Shown piece after piece: positions 14,501 to 28,139 of a DNA stretch of 64,000 nucleotides. The DNA comes from Eudromia elegans. Taxonomy: Eukaryota > Chordata > Aves > Tinamiformes > Tinamidae. The notes below the pieces were generated by a model. It was not told the DNA's origin. It searched no databases and saw nothing but the letters and a program-made list of their open reading frames with translations. A program made the position numbers and the translations under genes. Where the stretch lies: positions 4,477,517 through 4,541,516 of the forward strand of contig PTEX01000024.1 in assembly GCA_003342815.1 (NCBI GenBank), in the 5' to 3' direction. Each line of letters begins with the position of its first letter. The first letter of the stretch is position 1.

Positions 14501-15599
14501 GAGCACAAGGGAGATAGGGAGGCTCACTGGCTTTCTAAGCTTGCACTGATGACCTGCCACTTTAGATACTGGTTTTATTCATAGTTCACCGCTTGGTTTC
14601 TGCCTTCTGGGTTATATTCTGCCAGTCTCCACAGAGAGCATAGGAGTTCAGGGTCTTTCTTCAAAACAATCTGAAGATCCTTTCTTTACCTATTTTTTCC
14701 ACTGGCAAAGGACTTCCATAATTATGGAAGAATTATATTTCAGAGGTAATCCTAGGACTGATACAAAGCTTGTGAGGCTGCAAAGTCAAGACGATGTCTA
14801 TTTGCTATTCCTGCTTTGAACACTTCTCTGTGATTGATCAGACAGGCATATTCTATTGAATCTCTTCTAAATTTGGAATTTTGGTTCTGTAAGGAATGGA
14901 ACAAAATTCCATCTTCCATTCTTTTTCCCTTTAAATACTTCCTTGGACAAATTTTATCTAACTTAAAAATCTTTAGCACTGTTAGGAATGGCAAGCAAAG
15001 AATTCTTGAGAAGCATTATTTCTTTAGGCATGTCAGTGTACCTCTTAATTAAAAACAAAAAACAAAAACCTCAAACCAGCAAGAAGTCACAGGCAGCCAG
15101 TGAAAACAGATTTTCACTGAGGGCTTGAAAATATAGTCAGTGCCATCATTATAGCCGCTCTCCCACTCACGTCTACGCAATTCAGTTGTTAATTTTAGAT
15201 AATGTGTTAAACGCTTTTTGGGATGCACAAATTGTAGTCTTCCTTCTTTGTTCACCATTGCTGGAGTTACTAATGATGTTCTAAAATGTAACATTTCCCA
15301 CTAATTAAACTCTTCCACAGAAAAGGTGCTTTTTTTAAAAAAAAAAAAAAAATCATAACATTTGATTTGGGGGTGGGGCTAAAAGTGGTTCTGCAAAATA
15401 TCAGATTGTCTTCAGAATAGAATGGAATGCGTTCTGTGCATGTAGGCAAAAAAAAGTGGCAGTTCTACAAAACAGTTTAAGACTGAATTAAATAGAGCAG
15501 GCAAAAATGTTCAAAATATAATTTTTGGATGGGGGGAAAAAAACAATTATCCTTCCACAGTTTTAAGAAACATGCGTGAATTTCTTTTTTCCTTTTCTT
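11557..15599. other. AT-rich non-coding stretch, no gene seen
   Basis: No gene or known repeat was recognised. Open frames of up to about 80 codons on both strands overlap one another and look like chance frames. A T7A16 homopolymer junction lies at 15330-15352. Confidence 0.55.
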
Positions 15600-15880
15600 T
15601 GTGAATTCTCTGCTGTTGCTATGGCAGCCTGCAGCGCTGCTCAGTTTGGGTTCCTGGGGGTTCTGCTGTTTTCCTCTTGCAGCAAAGCCACGCCAGGCAG
15701 AGCCCAGCACTTTGGCGTCCTCACCGGTGGCCTCGCTGGAGCTCTGCTTGGATCCCTCCTCTTTGCAGACCAGAATGGGCACACATCCCTTCCGAGCTGG
15801 AGCCAGCCAGGGAGCACTGCAGGTCTAAGGCTCTGCTCTGCACAGTGGTCCCTCTCTAACCCGCAGTACAGATTTGGCCT
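15600..15880. other. GC-rich island with exon-like signals
   Basis: The island is markedly richer in G+C and CpG than its flanks. Several frames on both strands are open across it, including a plus-strand frame of 134 codons (15576-15980) with a hydrophobic N-terminal part, and a 104-codon minus-strand frame (15641-15955). Many open frames at once mostly reflect scarcity of AT-rich stop codons, so none is called a gene. A good acceptor-like string, TTTCCTCTTGCAG, ends at about 15681, and a weak donor-like AG|GTCT follows at about 15823. It could be a non-coding RNA exon, a decayed mobile element or a regulatory island; no family was recognised. Confidence 0.4.
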
Positions 15881-18800
15881 GGGAAGTATTAGTTCTGACT
15901 TACAATCTGCCTTTTCTTTTCCTATATTGATCTGCAAAGTACCTGTTCTGAGCACAAAGAACCTTCTTGGAAATTTTTGATGTGGCAGAGATTCTCAGGT
16001 GTCAATTGAATGCTTTATTTAGCATTTATATCAGCATATAGAGTGAAATGAGATTCAGTACCTGACTCAGGCCCTAATCCATCATTTTATTGTACTATTT
16101 CTACAGCTGTATCCTGCGCAATACTTGCAACTTAAAAAATTCTGTATGAATATTTCAGGATGCTTACGCTATGTGCAGATTGTGGCTGCAAGGATGAAAA
16201 GTTACCCTGCAGCGGTAGCTTAAAAAATGATTGTCCACAGTAACAATAGCAAAGCACATATTCAACCTTTCCCTTCGGCTGCAGAATCCAAAGCTTAGTT
16301 GAAGTCACCATGAAGATAGTTCAAGATAATATATTTTGATTTGAAATTTTCATTAAGTATACACGTATTCTATTAATGTCTTGTTTATTGGGGGATAAGT
16401 TGTAGAGCCATGATAATGCAATAATTTCTAGCAATATGGTAACATTCTAAAAGTTGCTCTGCCAAGCATTTAAGAAAACTCAGCTTGAAAATTGGGTAAA
16501 TACAGCTGAAGAGAACTGATTAAAAGATTGCAGAACTTCTTTTGTAACTTCTTTTGCTCAGTTCTAATAATAGTCTTGTAAGCAATAATGTACTCACATA
16601 ACTTACAGAGAAGTCATGTTCTTTGTTAAAATACTCCAATCATTCTGCTATTGTCTCCCGTCCAGCACATGGCTCAAGGATAACTGTCTTGCATATTTTC
16701 TCAAAAAGAAGCAAGTACCATGTGTATGCGTGCATAGTCCCTCAATTCCTTTTGTAATATTAGAATGCACAATATAAATGAATAGCTGGTATTCCAGTGG
16801 TAGTGGTTTTTGTCCATCTGCATATTGTGAATTTGAAAATCTTCCTTGGTGATGCATCTAGCAATATAAATACTATGAAATATAATGTAATATTTGGGGC
16901 AGGGTGGGAAGGGGCCTTTCTCCTTACTTTTCTTCCTATCATTAGACACCTCTGTTCTTGTCCAGAGATTAGAATCAAGAGTCAATTTCTGTTGGTTATT
17001 ACAGAGTGCATTGCTTCATTTTCTAGAAATTTGTTTTCTCTGCTTTTTATTTTCCTTCTAATCTGAAACTCAAAAAAAAAAATCCTTTGTCTTTTTTGCG
17101 AGAGGCGGCTAAAAAATCCCATGATGATTATGACAGAAGTCTTATTTGAGTTATTTATTGAGGCTGGTGTGCATTCCCACTCAATCTTCTCTTCCTAAAA
17201 CAGAATAAACAATCACAAGCTTGACAATTCTTGCAGTGCTGAACCTCAGGATATAAGTAAACAGCTTTTTTGGGTGTTTTGATGGTGGCTTTCTTAGACA
17301 TATGCCAAGTGTCACAGGCATATTATTCTGCCTCTGGGAATAAGAAATAGCATGTCTAGAGGGAACGGCTCCTTTAAAGTAAGTATTTATTTATATTTGT
17401 ATAAAATTCATAATTGATAAAGATAGATTTCCCAAATCTCTGTGAGGACTAATACAGTAATAATTCTAGATTCTGTTAATCATTAAACTTAACTGAACCT
17501 TTGCCACTACTTGTAACAGCAGATACTGGAAATGTCAGAAGGGCTTAATTGAGACTACTGTGCAAATTAGAGAGTAAACTCAACAATAGAATAGATTTGA
17601 TATTATTTAAGCTGGAGAAAATGTGCAGTTAAAAACTTGCTCACTAATCTTTTCTTTTTCTCTATAAAACACACATGTTTTCAGCCCACTTCTGCTTGCA
17701 TTTATGGATAGCATTAGAATATATTATACATCAGTGCACAGACTTATAAGTACTGGAAGAAATTAATACTGTGTACCAGGAAAATTTCCATAATTATACT
17801 GAAAGCACCCGGTAATTAGAGACATTCTATTAATAATGTTACCAAAATACATTTAAAGACTTCTAAAGAAATTTCAGATTAGTTTAAAATTTCAGAATCC
17901 CTAAAGATATAAGAAAGCAGCTAAATCTGTATTTGATGTTAAGTCCAAAACAATCTCGCTCCTACAGTCAATCTTTAAATTCATTAAAGAAACCCTTTCT
18001 AATTAAAGTTCCATCACATAAAAATGAATCTAAGTGAACTCATGTGGCAATGAAGATCTCTCTCCTCTTTGGTCATAAGGCACAAACTCTATAAGGCATG
18101 TTTTCGACAACTGCAGAATTTTCCCCTATATATTTTTACTATAATAGTTGTCACTGAAACCTTTTATAAGAAAAGAATATAACATATCTTTGCACCAAAA
18201 TCCACATGATATTAATGTTTTGCTTTATGGATTCAGACTCTTGGAGATGGTGTAGAGTACTTAGATTGATTTTTATTTGATGCTTTTAGCAGCTCTCTTA
18301 ATGTGTAGTCCATCACTATTTTTTTTAGCTGTTTTTAGCTTTGATCTAAATGGGAGAAGGTTTCTTGTTCAATCAATTCTTCTCTTGTCCCACTATGAGC
18401 CTATGATAACCATTGGCTGGGCAGCAGAGCTCTTCACAGTATTCCTTCCAGCAAAATATGTGGAGATTTTCACTCTTAATTTACTAACCCAAAATTTTGG
18501 CTGGAATGTGTATGTTGTTAGAAGCCTCACCATGTTCAGTGAGTTGTCTTTTCAGCTGAAATGTGTATAGCCTTTTACCATGGGTGCTTTTACGGTAGAC
18601 AGTCATCTTTTTCCCTTCCTGACATTCTCTGCTGGATGCTTTGATTGCTTTGATATTTGACAAACAGAAATATATATGCATGCTTGTTAGGACGAAAACT
18701 GTTTGTCTCCTCTAACCGCTGTGTGACCTTGGTGTGACTCCTGTTTTGCAGTATGCAAGTTTAGAAAACTGCCTTCTCAAAGGGAGAGGAAAAAGTTTCC

Positions 18801-21318
18801 TGCTACTGTGACTTTTCCATCATTTTCTCTATGTACTTAAAAAAAAGTCTCTTTCTCAATGGTTTCAACAGGTGATAATGAGGTTTGTTGGTTATTTTAA
18901 ATATGAATCTCTTGCTATTATTAACTGTATTTCTTGCTGTCATTTCTGTTATTTACAAAAATAAAACAGGAAGTTTCTCTTTCAGATTTTTTTTTGAATG
19001 CTATTTGATTTTCTTCTCATTTCTCTTAGAAATGTAGAAAACATTTTCTAAATCATGGAAGATCCTATACTTCCAGAAGACTTTTTATAAGTTTTCTGGA
19101 TTCAGGCTTAGTTTGAAAAGTCCATTATCTGTCCAATGGACAGAGTATAAATCATGCACAGGAATGTCAGCTGAGATAGTGAACATTCACATCACTTATT
19201 ATTTTTCAATATTATGTCTGTATCACCTTCGTAAGTTTCCTAAGTTTCCTAACACAGTTTCAAGTTACCTAGTTTTTCCAGTTGTACTAAATTAGTTCTT
19301 GCGGTTCTGCTAATTTAGTTGTGTCTTCTAGATAAGAAAATCTAGAGAATATTTTCTGAACTACAAAGGTCAACTGAATTCCATGGAATGCAGTGGAATT
19401 TGGACACTTTCTTCCATTTATATTTTTGAAAATCTATTTTTATAGGCAGTACTGTATATATATTTACTTAAAACTGTTTTCCTTCCTCTCTGCTATAAAT
19501 GCGTTTGAAGCAATACTTTAGTCCTCATAAAATGACTCTGTACTCTGATCTTCACTCTCATCTTGCAAAAGGGGCAAAAAAAAAAAAAAAAAGGCACAAG
19601 AAAGCAATTAATTTTATCTTTGCTCCTTTGTTTTTATTTTCAGAGCTTCCTGTTGAGCTGTTTACCAGGAGCAGTAAGTCAGGCAATACTGCCCTGAAAT
19701 CTCCAGGTTTGGAAGTTCTATTTTAATTTTGGATTTGTTGCTGCTGATAAAGTAACATTGGTGAAAACAAATAATTGAACAAAAAGATCTTATTATTTAG
19801 GTGTATTGCTTTTGCAACCAATACAGTATTCTGAGATTTCTCGTCATAATTTTATGTTTGTGAAGAAGCCTGATGCTCACATGGACAAGGATTATGCTCT
19901 AGTCCTTTAGTAATATTTAATGTCATTACAGGTCTATGTTTCTGAGGATTCATATTGATTTCATTTCTGAAGAATGTGGCTTTAGATAATTCTATTTCTC
20001 AGCAAAAAGAGGAACAAAGGATTGATAGTGGTAGTGGGAATTGAATAATTTTGCCCCTCTTCTTGTTGTCGTCTTCATTTTTGCCGTCCCAAACTGTAGA
20101 CTAATAATCTCCTAGCTAGAAAGCCACAGTTAGTACCAACCATCAAGCAAGATACATGGCTGGTATGAAACAGAAACATGAATAAGCGGTTAAGGAAAAT
20201 TAATCCCCTTTCTATTTATTTATTGAGGTAAAAGATTTTTATGCTAAGGTAAGAAATTCTAAAAATGGTATTGCAATTAAATATTCTTCTGTAAATAATC
20301 CGATCCACTGTGATAAGAGCAGATTAGAAAATAGATACGTTCTTAAAAGCTATTAATTATTCCACAAAATTTAGAATGACTTTCCCATATTAGTATTTTG
20401 CTCATGGGAAATATTCCGCTGATGTAACCAATATATTTAATACAACATATATTTCAATCAGAATAGCTTGAAATCATTTTCTTGGTTAAAATCTTGAAAT
20501 CAGGAATATCTTAAGAATATATAAATGCATTTAATATATTAAATTGCATATATCAGTATTTCCATAAACCAGTCATCTTCCTTTTTTAATTTGTACTGTA
20601 ATGGGTTATTTGGTTTAGATCTTCATTCCACATCAATGTTAAGATGATTTGGGTTTTTTTAGGTGCCTGAAGGTACAAACACCTTTCTAATTCAGGCACT
20701 CTACATTATACTTTGGAAATACCTACCTATATCTGTTGACATCAGAGGTCATTTAAAATCTAACTACGCTTTTTTGAGTGCACCAGAATGCAATATTACC
20801 AAAATTCAGTAGCACATTTTAAGAACGAAATATTTCAGTACCAGTAAAACCAAGTAATATCATATTTTTATTTTGAAGAAATTTTACATGATTTCTTGTG
20901 ATTTGAAAAGATTTGGCATTCTGAAATTCCTCACAAAACAAATTATTTCTGTTTTATGTGCAACTCTAGTGACAAACACTGCCATGGAAAAGAGTAAACA
21001 CCACAATCTTATAGTCTCCATATCAAGGTTCATGACCATGAACATTTGAAACTACTACATGAAATGCATGCAAGGTTATAGCTGACTGTGCTGTGTTTAA
21101 TTTGTATTCTAGATTTAATATAGCTGTCTCCCATAAGTAGAAAAGCTATAGAAATGAGTCTTGTGAAAAACAGAGCCAAGTATTTGTTGAACTAGTGCTC
21201 TGATGAAGCGGAATACCACTTCTATTTTAGCCAATCTTCATTTCTTCTTGGCAGTGTCTATAAGACAGTATGTGATCTCTGAAGTCCCCGTTGTATCAGC
21301 AACTTTCCAGTGCAGTAG
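15881..21318. other. AT-rich non-coding stretch, no gene seen
   Basis: Chance-like open frames only (up to about 97 codons). It includes a poly(A) tract near 19576-19592 and small tandem duplications (for example an 11-bp unit, twice, near 19232-19253). A weak hairpin pairs GTGCCTGAA (20663-20671) with TTCAGGCAC (20691-20699). No known repeat was recognised. Confidence 0.55.
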
Positions 21319-21470
21319 GGAGCTCCTAAAGGGAAAATATGTGAGGATGATATACAACCAAGTTTAAGGAGACCAAAAGAAACTGTGATTGACAGCTCCT
21401 GCAGTGCAATAAATGAAAAGGCAGTTGCAATGTACGAGCAGTCCCTTAACTCCCTAGCTATGCAGAGAAG
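21319..21470 (+). other. Candidate internal exon, weak
   Basis: A plus-strand frame is open from just after an AG at 21318 to 21470 and is followed at once by the canonical donor GTAAGT (21471-21476). The translated 50 residues have an ordinary protein-like composition rather than the Phe/Leu/Lys bias of nearby chance frames (the frame ends with the residues AMYEQSLNSLAMQR). Against it, the polypyrimidine tract before the acceptor is weak, the frame has a TAG immediately upstream, and no known protein was recognised. It could be an exon of an unknown transcript or coincidence. Confidence 0.2.
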
Positions 21471-21476
21471 GTAAGT

Positions 21477-23577
21477 TTCCTTACTGTGAAAAGAGCATTC
21501 AACTATGATTCAGTGTTCAAGGTCTTCTGAGCCCTAGAAGTTACAGTTATTGGAGGGAGTGAATCTGATTTTGTCCTTAGGAATAAACAATGTTTTTAGA
21601 CTTCAGCTCCAGCATTTTAGATCATACTAAAGGAAATAAGTCCATATACGCACACGGATTCAAACTATACAACCCTCTCTGTTTATTCTATAGTGACTAC
21701 TTCCTTTATCATGACCAAGATTTCCAGATTATGATTCTATATTTTGTTATTCTTATTTAAATCTTATACAGCTCTCATTTCCTCCCATATGTGCTGCTTT
21801 CTGTGGTCTTCTAGTACTGTCATCAACATAGTACTTTTTCATAGCACTACATAGTTTTTTTTTCTACTAATATCTTCTCCATCCTCTTCTTATCTAACAA
21901 GTATTTAGTCCATATTTTTTTTCTAAAGAGACCTCTTAATAATATGATCTAAAAGATAGAGCCCAAACTACTATGACATGATTTATTTAGTATTGCTTTA
22001 AGACTCAGAAAATGTTTTAACTATGTATGACCTGTGATTTACCATGACTAAGTGATTCTAAAATTTCTTAGAACTGAAAATTCAAACAGCTTTTGTCAAT
22101 ATTCTTCAAGTCTCACTGTGAAGAAGACAGCTGAAGTCTAAAAGCGTTTAAGCTAGCTTGGACTTCCAGCGGCTGCTTCCCACGTCTTTCTACGTTTGTC
22201 CTCTTCAATAGATTACAGGTATGAGACAAGGCTGACATATGGATGTTCTATATAAAACAGGAAAATAGAAGTCAAAATAATATATTGCAGAAAAGTTGAC
22301 ACTGATTACTCAAGAATAAAAGTACTAAATGAGTGTCTGTAAAATGTAGCTTTAATTTCAGTGTTTATCTCTGGTTCACGGGAAAGCTCCGTCTGAAACT
22401 CTGAGTTTATTCTTATATAATATTCTGCTATATTTTTAATTATGTTATTTTCATTAAATCCACAATCATAGTATATAAGTTTTCAGATTTTTCAGTATTT
22501 CTGCCACAGTTATTTTGTTGAATCTTTCTGTCTTTCAGTTAGAAAGCGTGTTTCACTCCAAGTCACTTGCTTTAAATGAATCAAAATATTTGCTAGTACA
22601 TGAATTTTCATATTAAATAAAAGTCTCAGAGCCTGAATTTCTTTTTAAAATAATGTTATCTATATGTTCTCAGTTACACAATCAGTCAATTATGGTGATG
22701 TTGATTAAAATAATGAACCCGCGGGGGGGAAAAGCGCAAATCAAGCATATGATCTTTTAAAATTTAGTGTGCTATCTGAATTACATTAGAAAATAAATCT
22801 AGTGACAAGCCAGGGACTTTGGTGAGCAGGCAATTCAGTGCATTTGAAAGATATTTAAGTCGATCGTTCAAATAGATAAGTTAAAAGAGATTAGAATGAC
22901 AAAGCAAAAATTTATACAAATTTTGAAAATTGACTAGCTAAGCATTCCTCTTTAAACCATTGAAATCATCATGTTTTATATCTACTTTTTATTTATTGTT
23001 AGTTAAATGAATTTTCCTTAATTGTATTTAAAAAAAAATCAATCAAAATGCACATTTTTCCAGAAAAAAACAGATATGAAAGACACGAATGGCTTATTTC
23101 AAGATTAAAAATATCTTGTGTTTTTATTTGCTATTTTTTTTGGTAATTATGCTGTTTATCAAAGTTAGAGAGTGCACTTATTTGTTCTTTTATTTATCAA
23201 ATTCTTAATTTTCCAAATTGCCTATAATAATTCTCATTCTTAAACATTTCTGAACATTTCTAAACATAATTGAAGTTCACTGATTATTCAGGGGGTAAGG
23301 CCATTGTAGATGCCTTTCTGAAAGAGCAGCTCTGAATCAGTCAGGCATTTGGTAACTAGGGTAATATTATTGCTGCAGCTCCAACACATTTAACTAGCAG
23401 AAACAATTCGAAAATTTTCTGACAAGCTCATGGTAGGGATGTGTAATCCTTAAAACTCTGGCGTTGTTATTTATTTAGACTTCTGTATGACAAAGCACAT
23501 TCTTTTAAAGCCATCATCTGTTTGTGGTTGTTGTTTGTTTGTTTGTGTTTATTTGCTTGGTTGGGGTGGTTTTTTTA
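21477..23577. other. AT-rich non-coding stretch, no gene seen
   Basis: No gene was recognised. An isolated CCCGCGGGGGGG string sits at 22718-22729 in otherwise AT-rich DNA. A two-copy 12-bp repeat of the type AACATTTCT(G/A)A occurs near 23245-23267. A GTTT-rich low-complexity run precedes 23560. Confidence 0.55.
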
Positions 23578-23631
23578 TTCTTTTTGCTGACGAAACTTCA
23601 GTTGTTCTTTTTGCTGACGAAACTTTAGTCA
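23578..23631 (+). repeat. 27-bp tandem duplication
   Basis: Units 23578-23604 and 23605-23631 share TTCTTTTTGCTGACGAAACT and differ only in the last few bases, so the duplication is fairly recent. Because 27 is a multiple of three, it keeps a short open frame (23487-23693, 68 codons) in phase and yields a repeated LFADET peptide, but nothing else supports that frame being translated. Confidence 0.9.
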
Positions 23632-25676
23632 TTCCATTTTTCCATTCATCTCACAGTGAGTCACTATTTTGTAACTCGGACGCATTGTCCTAGTTGATGG
23701 TCTGTCTTTTCCTGGAAGAAATCTCCCTGGAAAGAAATGAAATTCCTTACATGCAAAGGAACAAACAGAAGGTATATATTCCTTTTAAGACCTAAATCAA
23801 ACTGTAATGAAGAATTCAGCAGTGTATGGTCATGCATTTCCCTGCTGCATATGCATAAATTTAACACCAAATGATTAATCTTTGAATTGAATAAATTCAA
23901 TTTTAAAGCTGTAGAAAGAAATAAGAACAGAAGGTCTGATGGGGTATAAAAAAGTCCTTAGTGTTATTTCACAGATAATTCTTCAGGCTTTCTGAATACA
24001 GCATCAAAATTTTCCACTGGTTCTTGCAGTGTCAAAATGCAGCTTCCACACAGTGAGACTCTGCAGGATAAGGAAGAACACAGAATCCCATATTTCGGAT
24101 TTAACCTGCAGAAATACAAGGTATTTAAATTCTCACTCATGATCAATTCTTTACTATTTTTCTTGAGATTTCTTAGAAGGCAAAGTCCATATGCATTACC
24201 ATCATAAAACATAAGGCAGAAAGGATTTTCCTGAGATCATCTAGCCAGCTCCCACATCTTCCCCACTGCAACAAGACCATCTTTGATAGGCCTTGGGGTT
24301 TGATTCCATTTTGCAAAATGCAAAATGTAAGATCAAATGTATCTTCAGCATTGATTCCATATTTTACTGAAGATACTGAAATATTTTCAAGGTCTTAAAA
24401 TTACATTCATTAGTCAGACCTAGTTGCTCTGTTCTGGCTAGTGTTTTCTTGTTGCAATACAGTAATCATGGGTTGAAGCAATATGTCCTATTTTCAGCAC
24501 TGTCCATTTAAACTGAAGAGTAACATGAGAGGTCACAGGTCTAGGTACTAAGTTACAATTCACCACTGTGTGATAAACATCGGATATTTAAGTCTGGTCA
24601 AATCTGACTTAATAGACAGTCAGTTGTGAAATGATATCATAACCCATTTTGTTATAGGAAAATTTTTCAAGGGAGCTTGGCTTATGTGGAGAATTGCTGG
24701 TATTCAGCATTTCACAGTGACTGAAAATAGAATCCCACAGTTTAATATGGCCTGTTTGACCAAAACTATCCAAGAGCTCACAGGTAAAACAAGCAACCAA
24801 ACAAAACCAGTAAAAGGTTAAGAACATGGAGGAGGGGGAAACTTTAACACTGATCCTGAACTTTGGAGCTAGGGGAAGAGATGGAAGAGTTTCCTTTCTG
24901 ATCTTAAACTTTGTGATGATTTTTCAGTGTTTCAGAACGTACGGAAACACTGAATTTTACATGAAAAATTTGTGAAAAATAGTCCTAGATTTGTAGGTGT
25001 ATGTGCACAATATTAAGGCAAATAGACTTAGTTGAAGAATAACAAAACTTGGCAGCCAGGTAGAATAAGGTATTGTTTGGTGAAGAGTGGAGACAAGGAA
25101 TCCCATTATCTTTGAGAGTCATCTTTTTTGTGCTAGGAAATCTGAGTAAGAAAGAGAAAAATATGCAACTAGTGCTGCTTAAGAAACAATAATAATAATA
25201 GAACAACTAGATGTCTTTACCACACAGGATCATATGATGAGATTTACAGCAATATATCTCCAGGTATTTGTATCTACATTGTTGCATTTGTCTGGAGTCT
25301 TTCAGACTTTACATCATTTTTCTCTAGCTTTGGATGGACTGGCCATAATCTAACTTCCTACTTTTCATATGCATGGTAAAAAACTCTAGAGGAAAAAAAA
25401 TATTGTCCAGGTCCTTAGCACCTTTTTATCTTGTCCTCTATGCTTTTGAATTCCTGTTCTAACTCATTTTTGTTTTCCCTTAAGTATTTTCCACTCTAAA
25501 AGATTTGGTAGTCCTGTAAAATAAATAATTACTATTTTTGAAGCAAAAGCTAGTTGGATTTTGTTAGTCTTTAATAAATACCATCTTGATAGACTGGAAT
25601 TTACTTCTCCAGCAAAAGAAGTAAGAGAGAAGAATGTGTAGGAAAGAAGACTATTGACAAAATAATCATAAAGGGG
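23632..25676. other. Non-coding stretch, possible short CR1 tail
   Basis: No gene was recognised. The segment at about 24210-24290 has the wording of an avian CR1 3' end read in reverse (GAGATCATCTAGCCAGC and a following CCCAC/CAAGACCA part). It is too short and diverged for a firm call. The rest is plain AT-rich DNA. Confidence 0.3.
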
Positions 25677-25696
25677 TATATATATATATATATATA
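25677..25696. repeat. (TA)10 microsatellite
   Basis: Ten uninterrupted TA units, ending before GCTC. Confidence 0.95.
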
Positions 25697-28139
25697 GCTC
25701 AAAATTTTGGCCAGAATAGGTAAGTTACGTGTAAATAGACTCCCCAGATTGTCACAGCAGCTGTTCAGCAGGGGAATTCCACTCAGTTTATAGTTTCATT
25801 TAGAAGACAAGTTAAAGTAGGAACCTGCAGCTTAATTCTTGTTAACCAATTTACCCACAGATTAGAACTGAGAATGTGGTTTATTAGATTTCCCTCACAG
25901 TGTGCTATGGAAGTACTGTCGTCTTCTCCGTGCTTGCTGAAAGAACTTCTCATACTTGCAATTAATGTAAGAAGATTATCTGGGGTGCTCTCAGGGTTCA
26001 AAAATTAAGATGTGTTGCTCTGCACATTTAAATGTTGTTATTAGGATACATATGCTAATCTGACTACATTTCAAAGTTCAAATTCAAAATCTGCTCATTT
26101 TACACCATTTTATGACAGTATTTTTTCAAAAACTAGTGATAATGATTTGTACCTTAAACACACAAATATACTTCAGTATATAGAATCAAATATTTACCCC
26201 AATAGTGTAGGGGTAGGATTAGGGACAAAAGTTGATACATACATAAAGTTACAAATGGAAGAAAGTGCACAGGATGTCTAACACTAGTTAGTATGTTTGT
26301 TTAACTGGGTATTTTATAAGCAAGTACAGCCTGTAGATAATTATAGAATGGCTTTCTTATAGATAGAACAACAAATTTTAGCTTAATATTTACTATAAAA
26401 GAAAGGTTTTAATATTTACAAGACTTAGAAAAGGTATTATGAGAACTTGCAATCATATTTTTGCAAAGAAAGTTCTGTAGAATACCCTTTTTTCCTGAGC
26501 CAAATGAAGGAAAATCACCCTGAAAAAGCCTTATAAAAGCACTTCTGTGCCTTTCCATATGCCACACTTTAATAGACAGTAACAGGACTGTTCATATCAT
26601 CATTTTTTTCTTCTTTTTTTCAATTTTGCTGTTTGCTAGCTTTCATATGTTCCCTGAAGATTTTCATCTCGCAAATAAAAGACCTTAATTATTTCTATAA
26701 TGGACGGATTAGTGTTCCCATGAGTTGATTCCTTCTGTTTAAAAATCATTGTAGGTATAATAAAATGCAAGTAGTTCATGACCGCTGCAGTTGCTTCACA
26801 AATTAGCAGAGTGAAAAACACAAGAAAAGAAATCCTTAAAAAGAGTGGATTAAAGATAAAACTAAACAGAACTGGTGCCATTAATGGATAGTAGCATGCA
26901 GGTCAAGACCACGGAGAATAAATTAGTTGAGAAAAGCATAATACAATAGCTGACATATAAACAACTTTTCATGTTTTTGTGGTTTTCATTATACCCTTGC
27001 AAGAGAGGTTGAGGGGTATTACAGAACCGCTGCTGCAAGCAGAACACTTTGGATACTCCTACAATGTATATCAAATTTTACTGGATAATTGGCAAATTAA
27101 TTTGGGCTTCTCTTTTCTCATTTACATCCAAACACTGCAGAGAAGGAGCTAAGAAGATGTAGTTTTTAGTGTGGGGACTGTCAAGTTGTACAAGCAAGTC
27201 TCCTTGTGACTCCAAGACTCTCACAGCTTTCAAAATACTCTTGTGTTTTGGAGACTACATGACTTCCCAGCAGAATGTGAACTGAGCAGGGTAAAGACCT
27301 GTAACGTTCTATTCCTTTTTCTTGCCTTTTAGGAAGAAACATTAAACTGTCCTTTGAAAATGAGTCTATATGTATGATTCAGTGCAATATCACAGCCCAA
27401 GGGCCAGCCTGGAAAGGTGCTGTAAATCATTCAGAGCAGGAGAGAATACCACCAATATTGAAGCTCTGTATTGATATTACATACATTTGTAGATGGAAAT
27501 AGGTGTCTCTAATAGAGTAATGACATTTCAGCCTGCTTTGAGAGCTCTTTTTTTCTGTGACTCACTGTAATCTTTGGTCAGCTTTCATCACTATTCACAG
27601 AATCTTTGTATCTACCTATTTAATCTTTTTTTTCTTGGTAGTATTTATAATTTAAGTCAATCCAGCATTGATCTACTGTTTTGCTGTTTGGGAAAACAAT
27701 GCTCTGGACTGCATAATATTGGCTGTCATGTGATTCTATAAAGCTTTACTTATGGGTGCCTTTTTATGTTAGACCTAATTCAGTTGAACTGTGAACAGTT
27801 ACTGAAACAGGTAATTCTATTCCCTTTTCCTCCTGCTCATGCATTCCCAACCTTACATTATATTTTTCAGTCAATCACATATAGAAACAATGAAAAATTG
27901 ACTTACCAGCCATCAGCAATCAGGCTTTAAATCAGTAGATTGCTAGGAGGCTTCCAACTCCTACTGATTCCATATTTTGTACTACTTTTCTTGGAAGGCA
28001 ATTAAACATCTCAGCTATGTCTTTGTCACTGGCACTTTTAACCTCTTGCGAAACCTCTCTATTATGTGATATCTTTGCAAAATATTACTGCTGGCATTTA
28101 AAGCAATCCTTGATTTATTATCATGTGTCAGTTTAATTA
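25697..28139. other. AT-rich non-coding stretch, no gene seen
   Basis: No gene was recognised. The last 200 bases (from about 27950) may be further, more diverged parts of the adjoining CR1 element. Confidence 0.5.

Noticed and set aside
15576..15980. 134-codon plus-strand frame with a hydrophobic start, resembling a secreted peptide
   Set aside because: Lies in a GC-rich island where four or more frames on both strands are open together; no homology or clear gene structure.
24210..24290. Possible additional CR1 tail
   Set aside because: Only about 80 bases with a few matching words; kept as a low-confidence remark, not called as an element.
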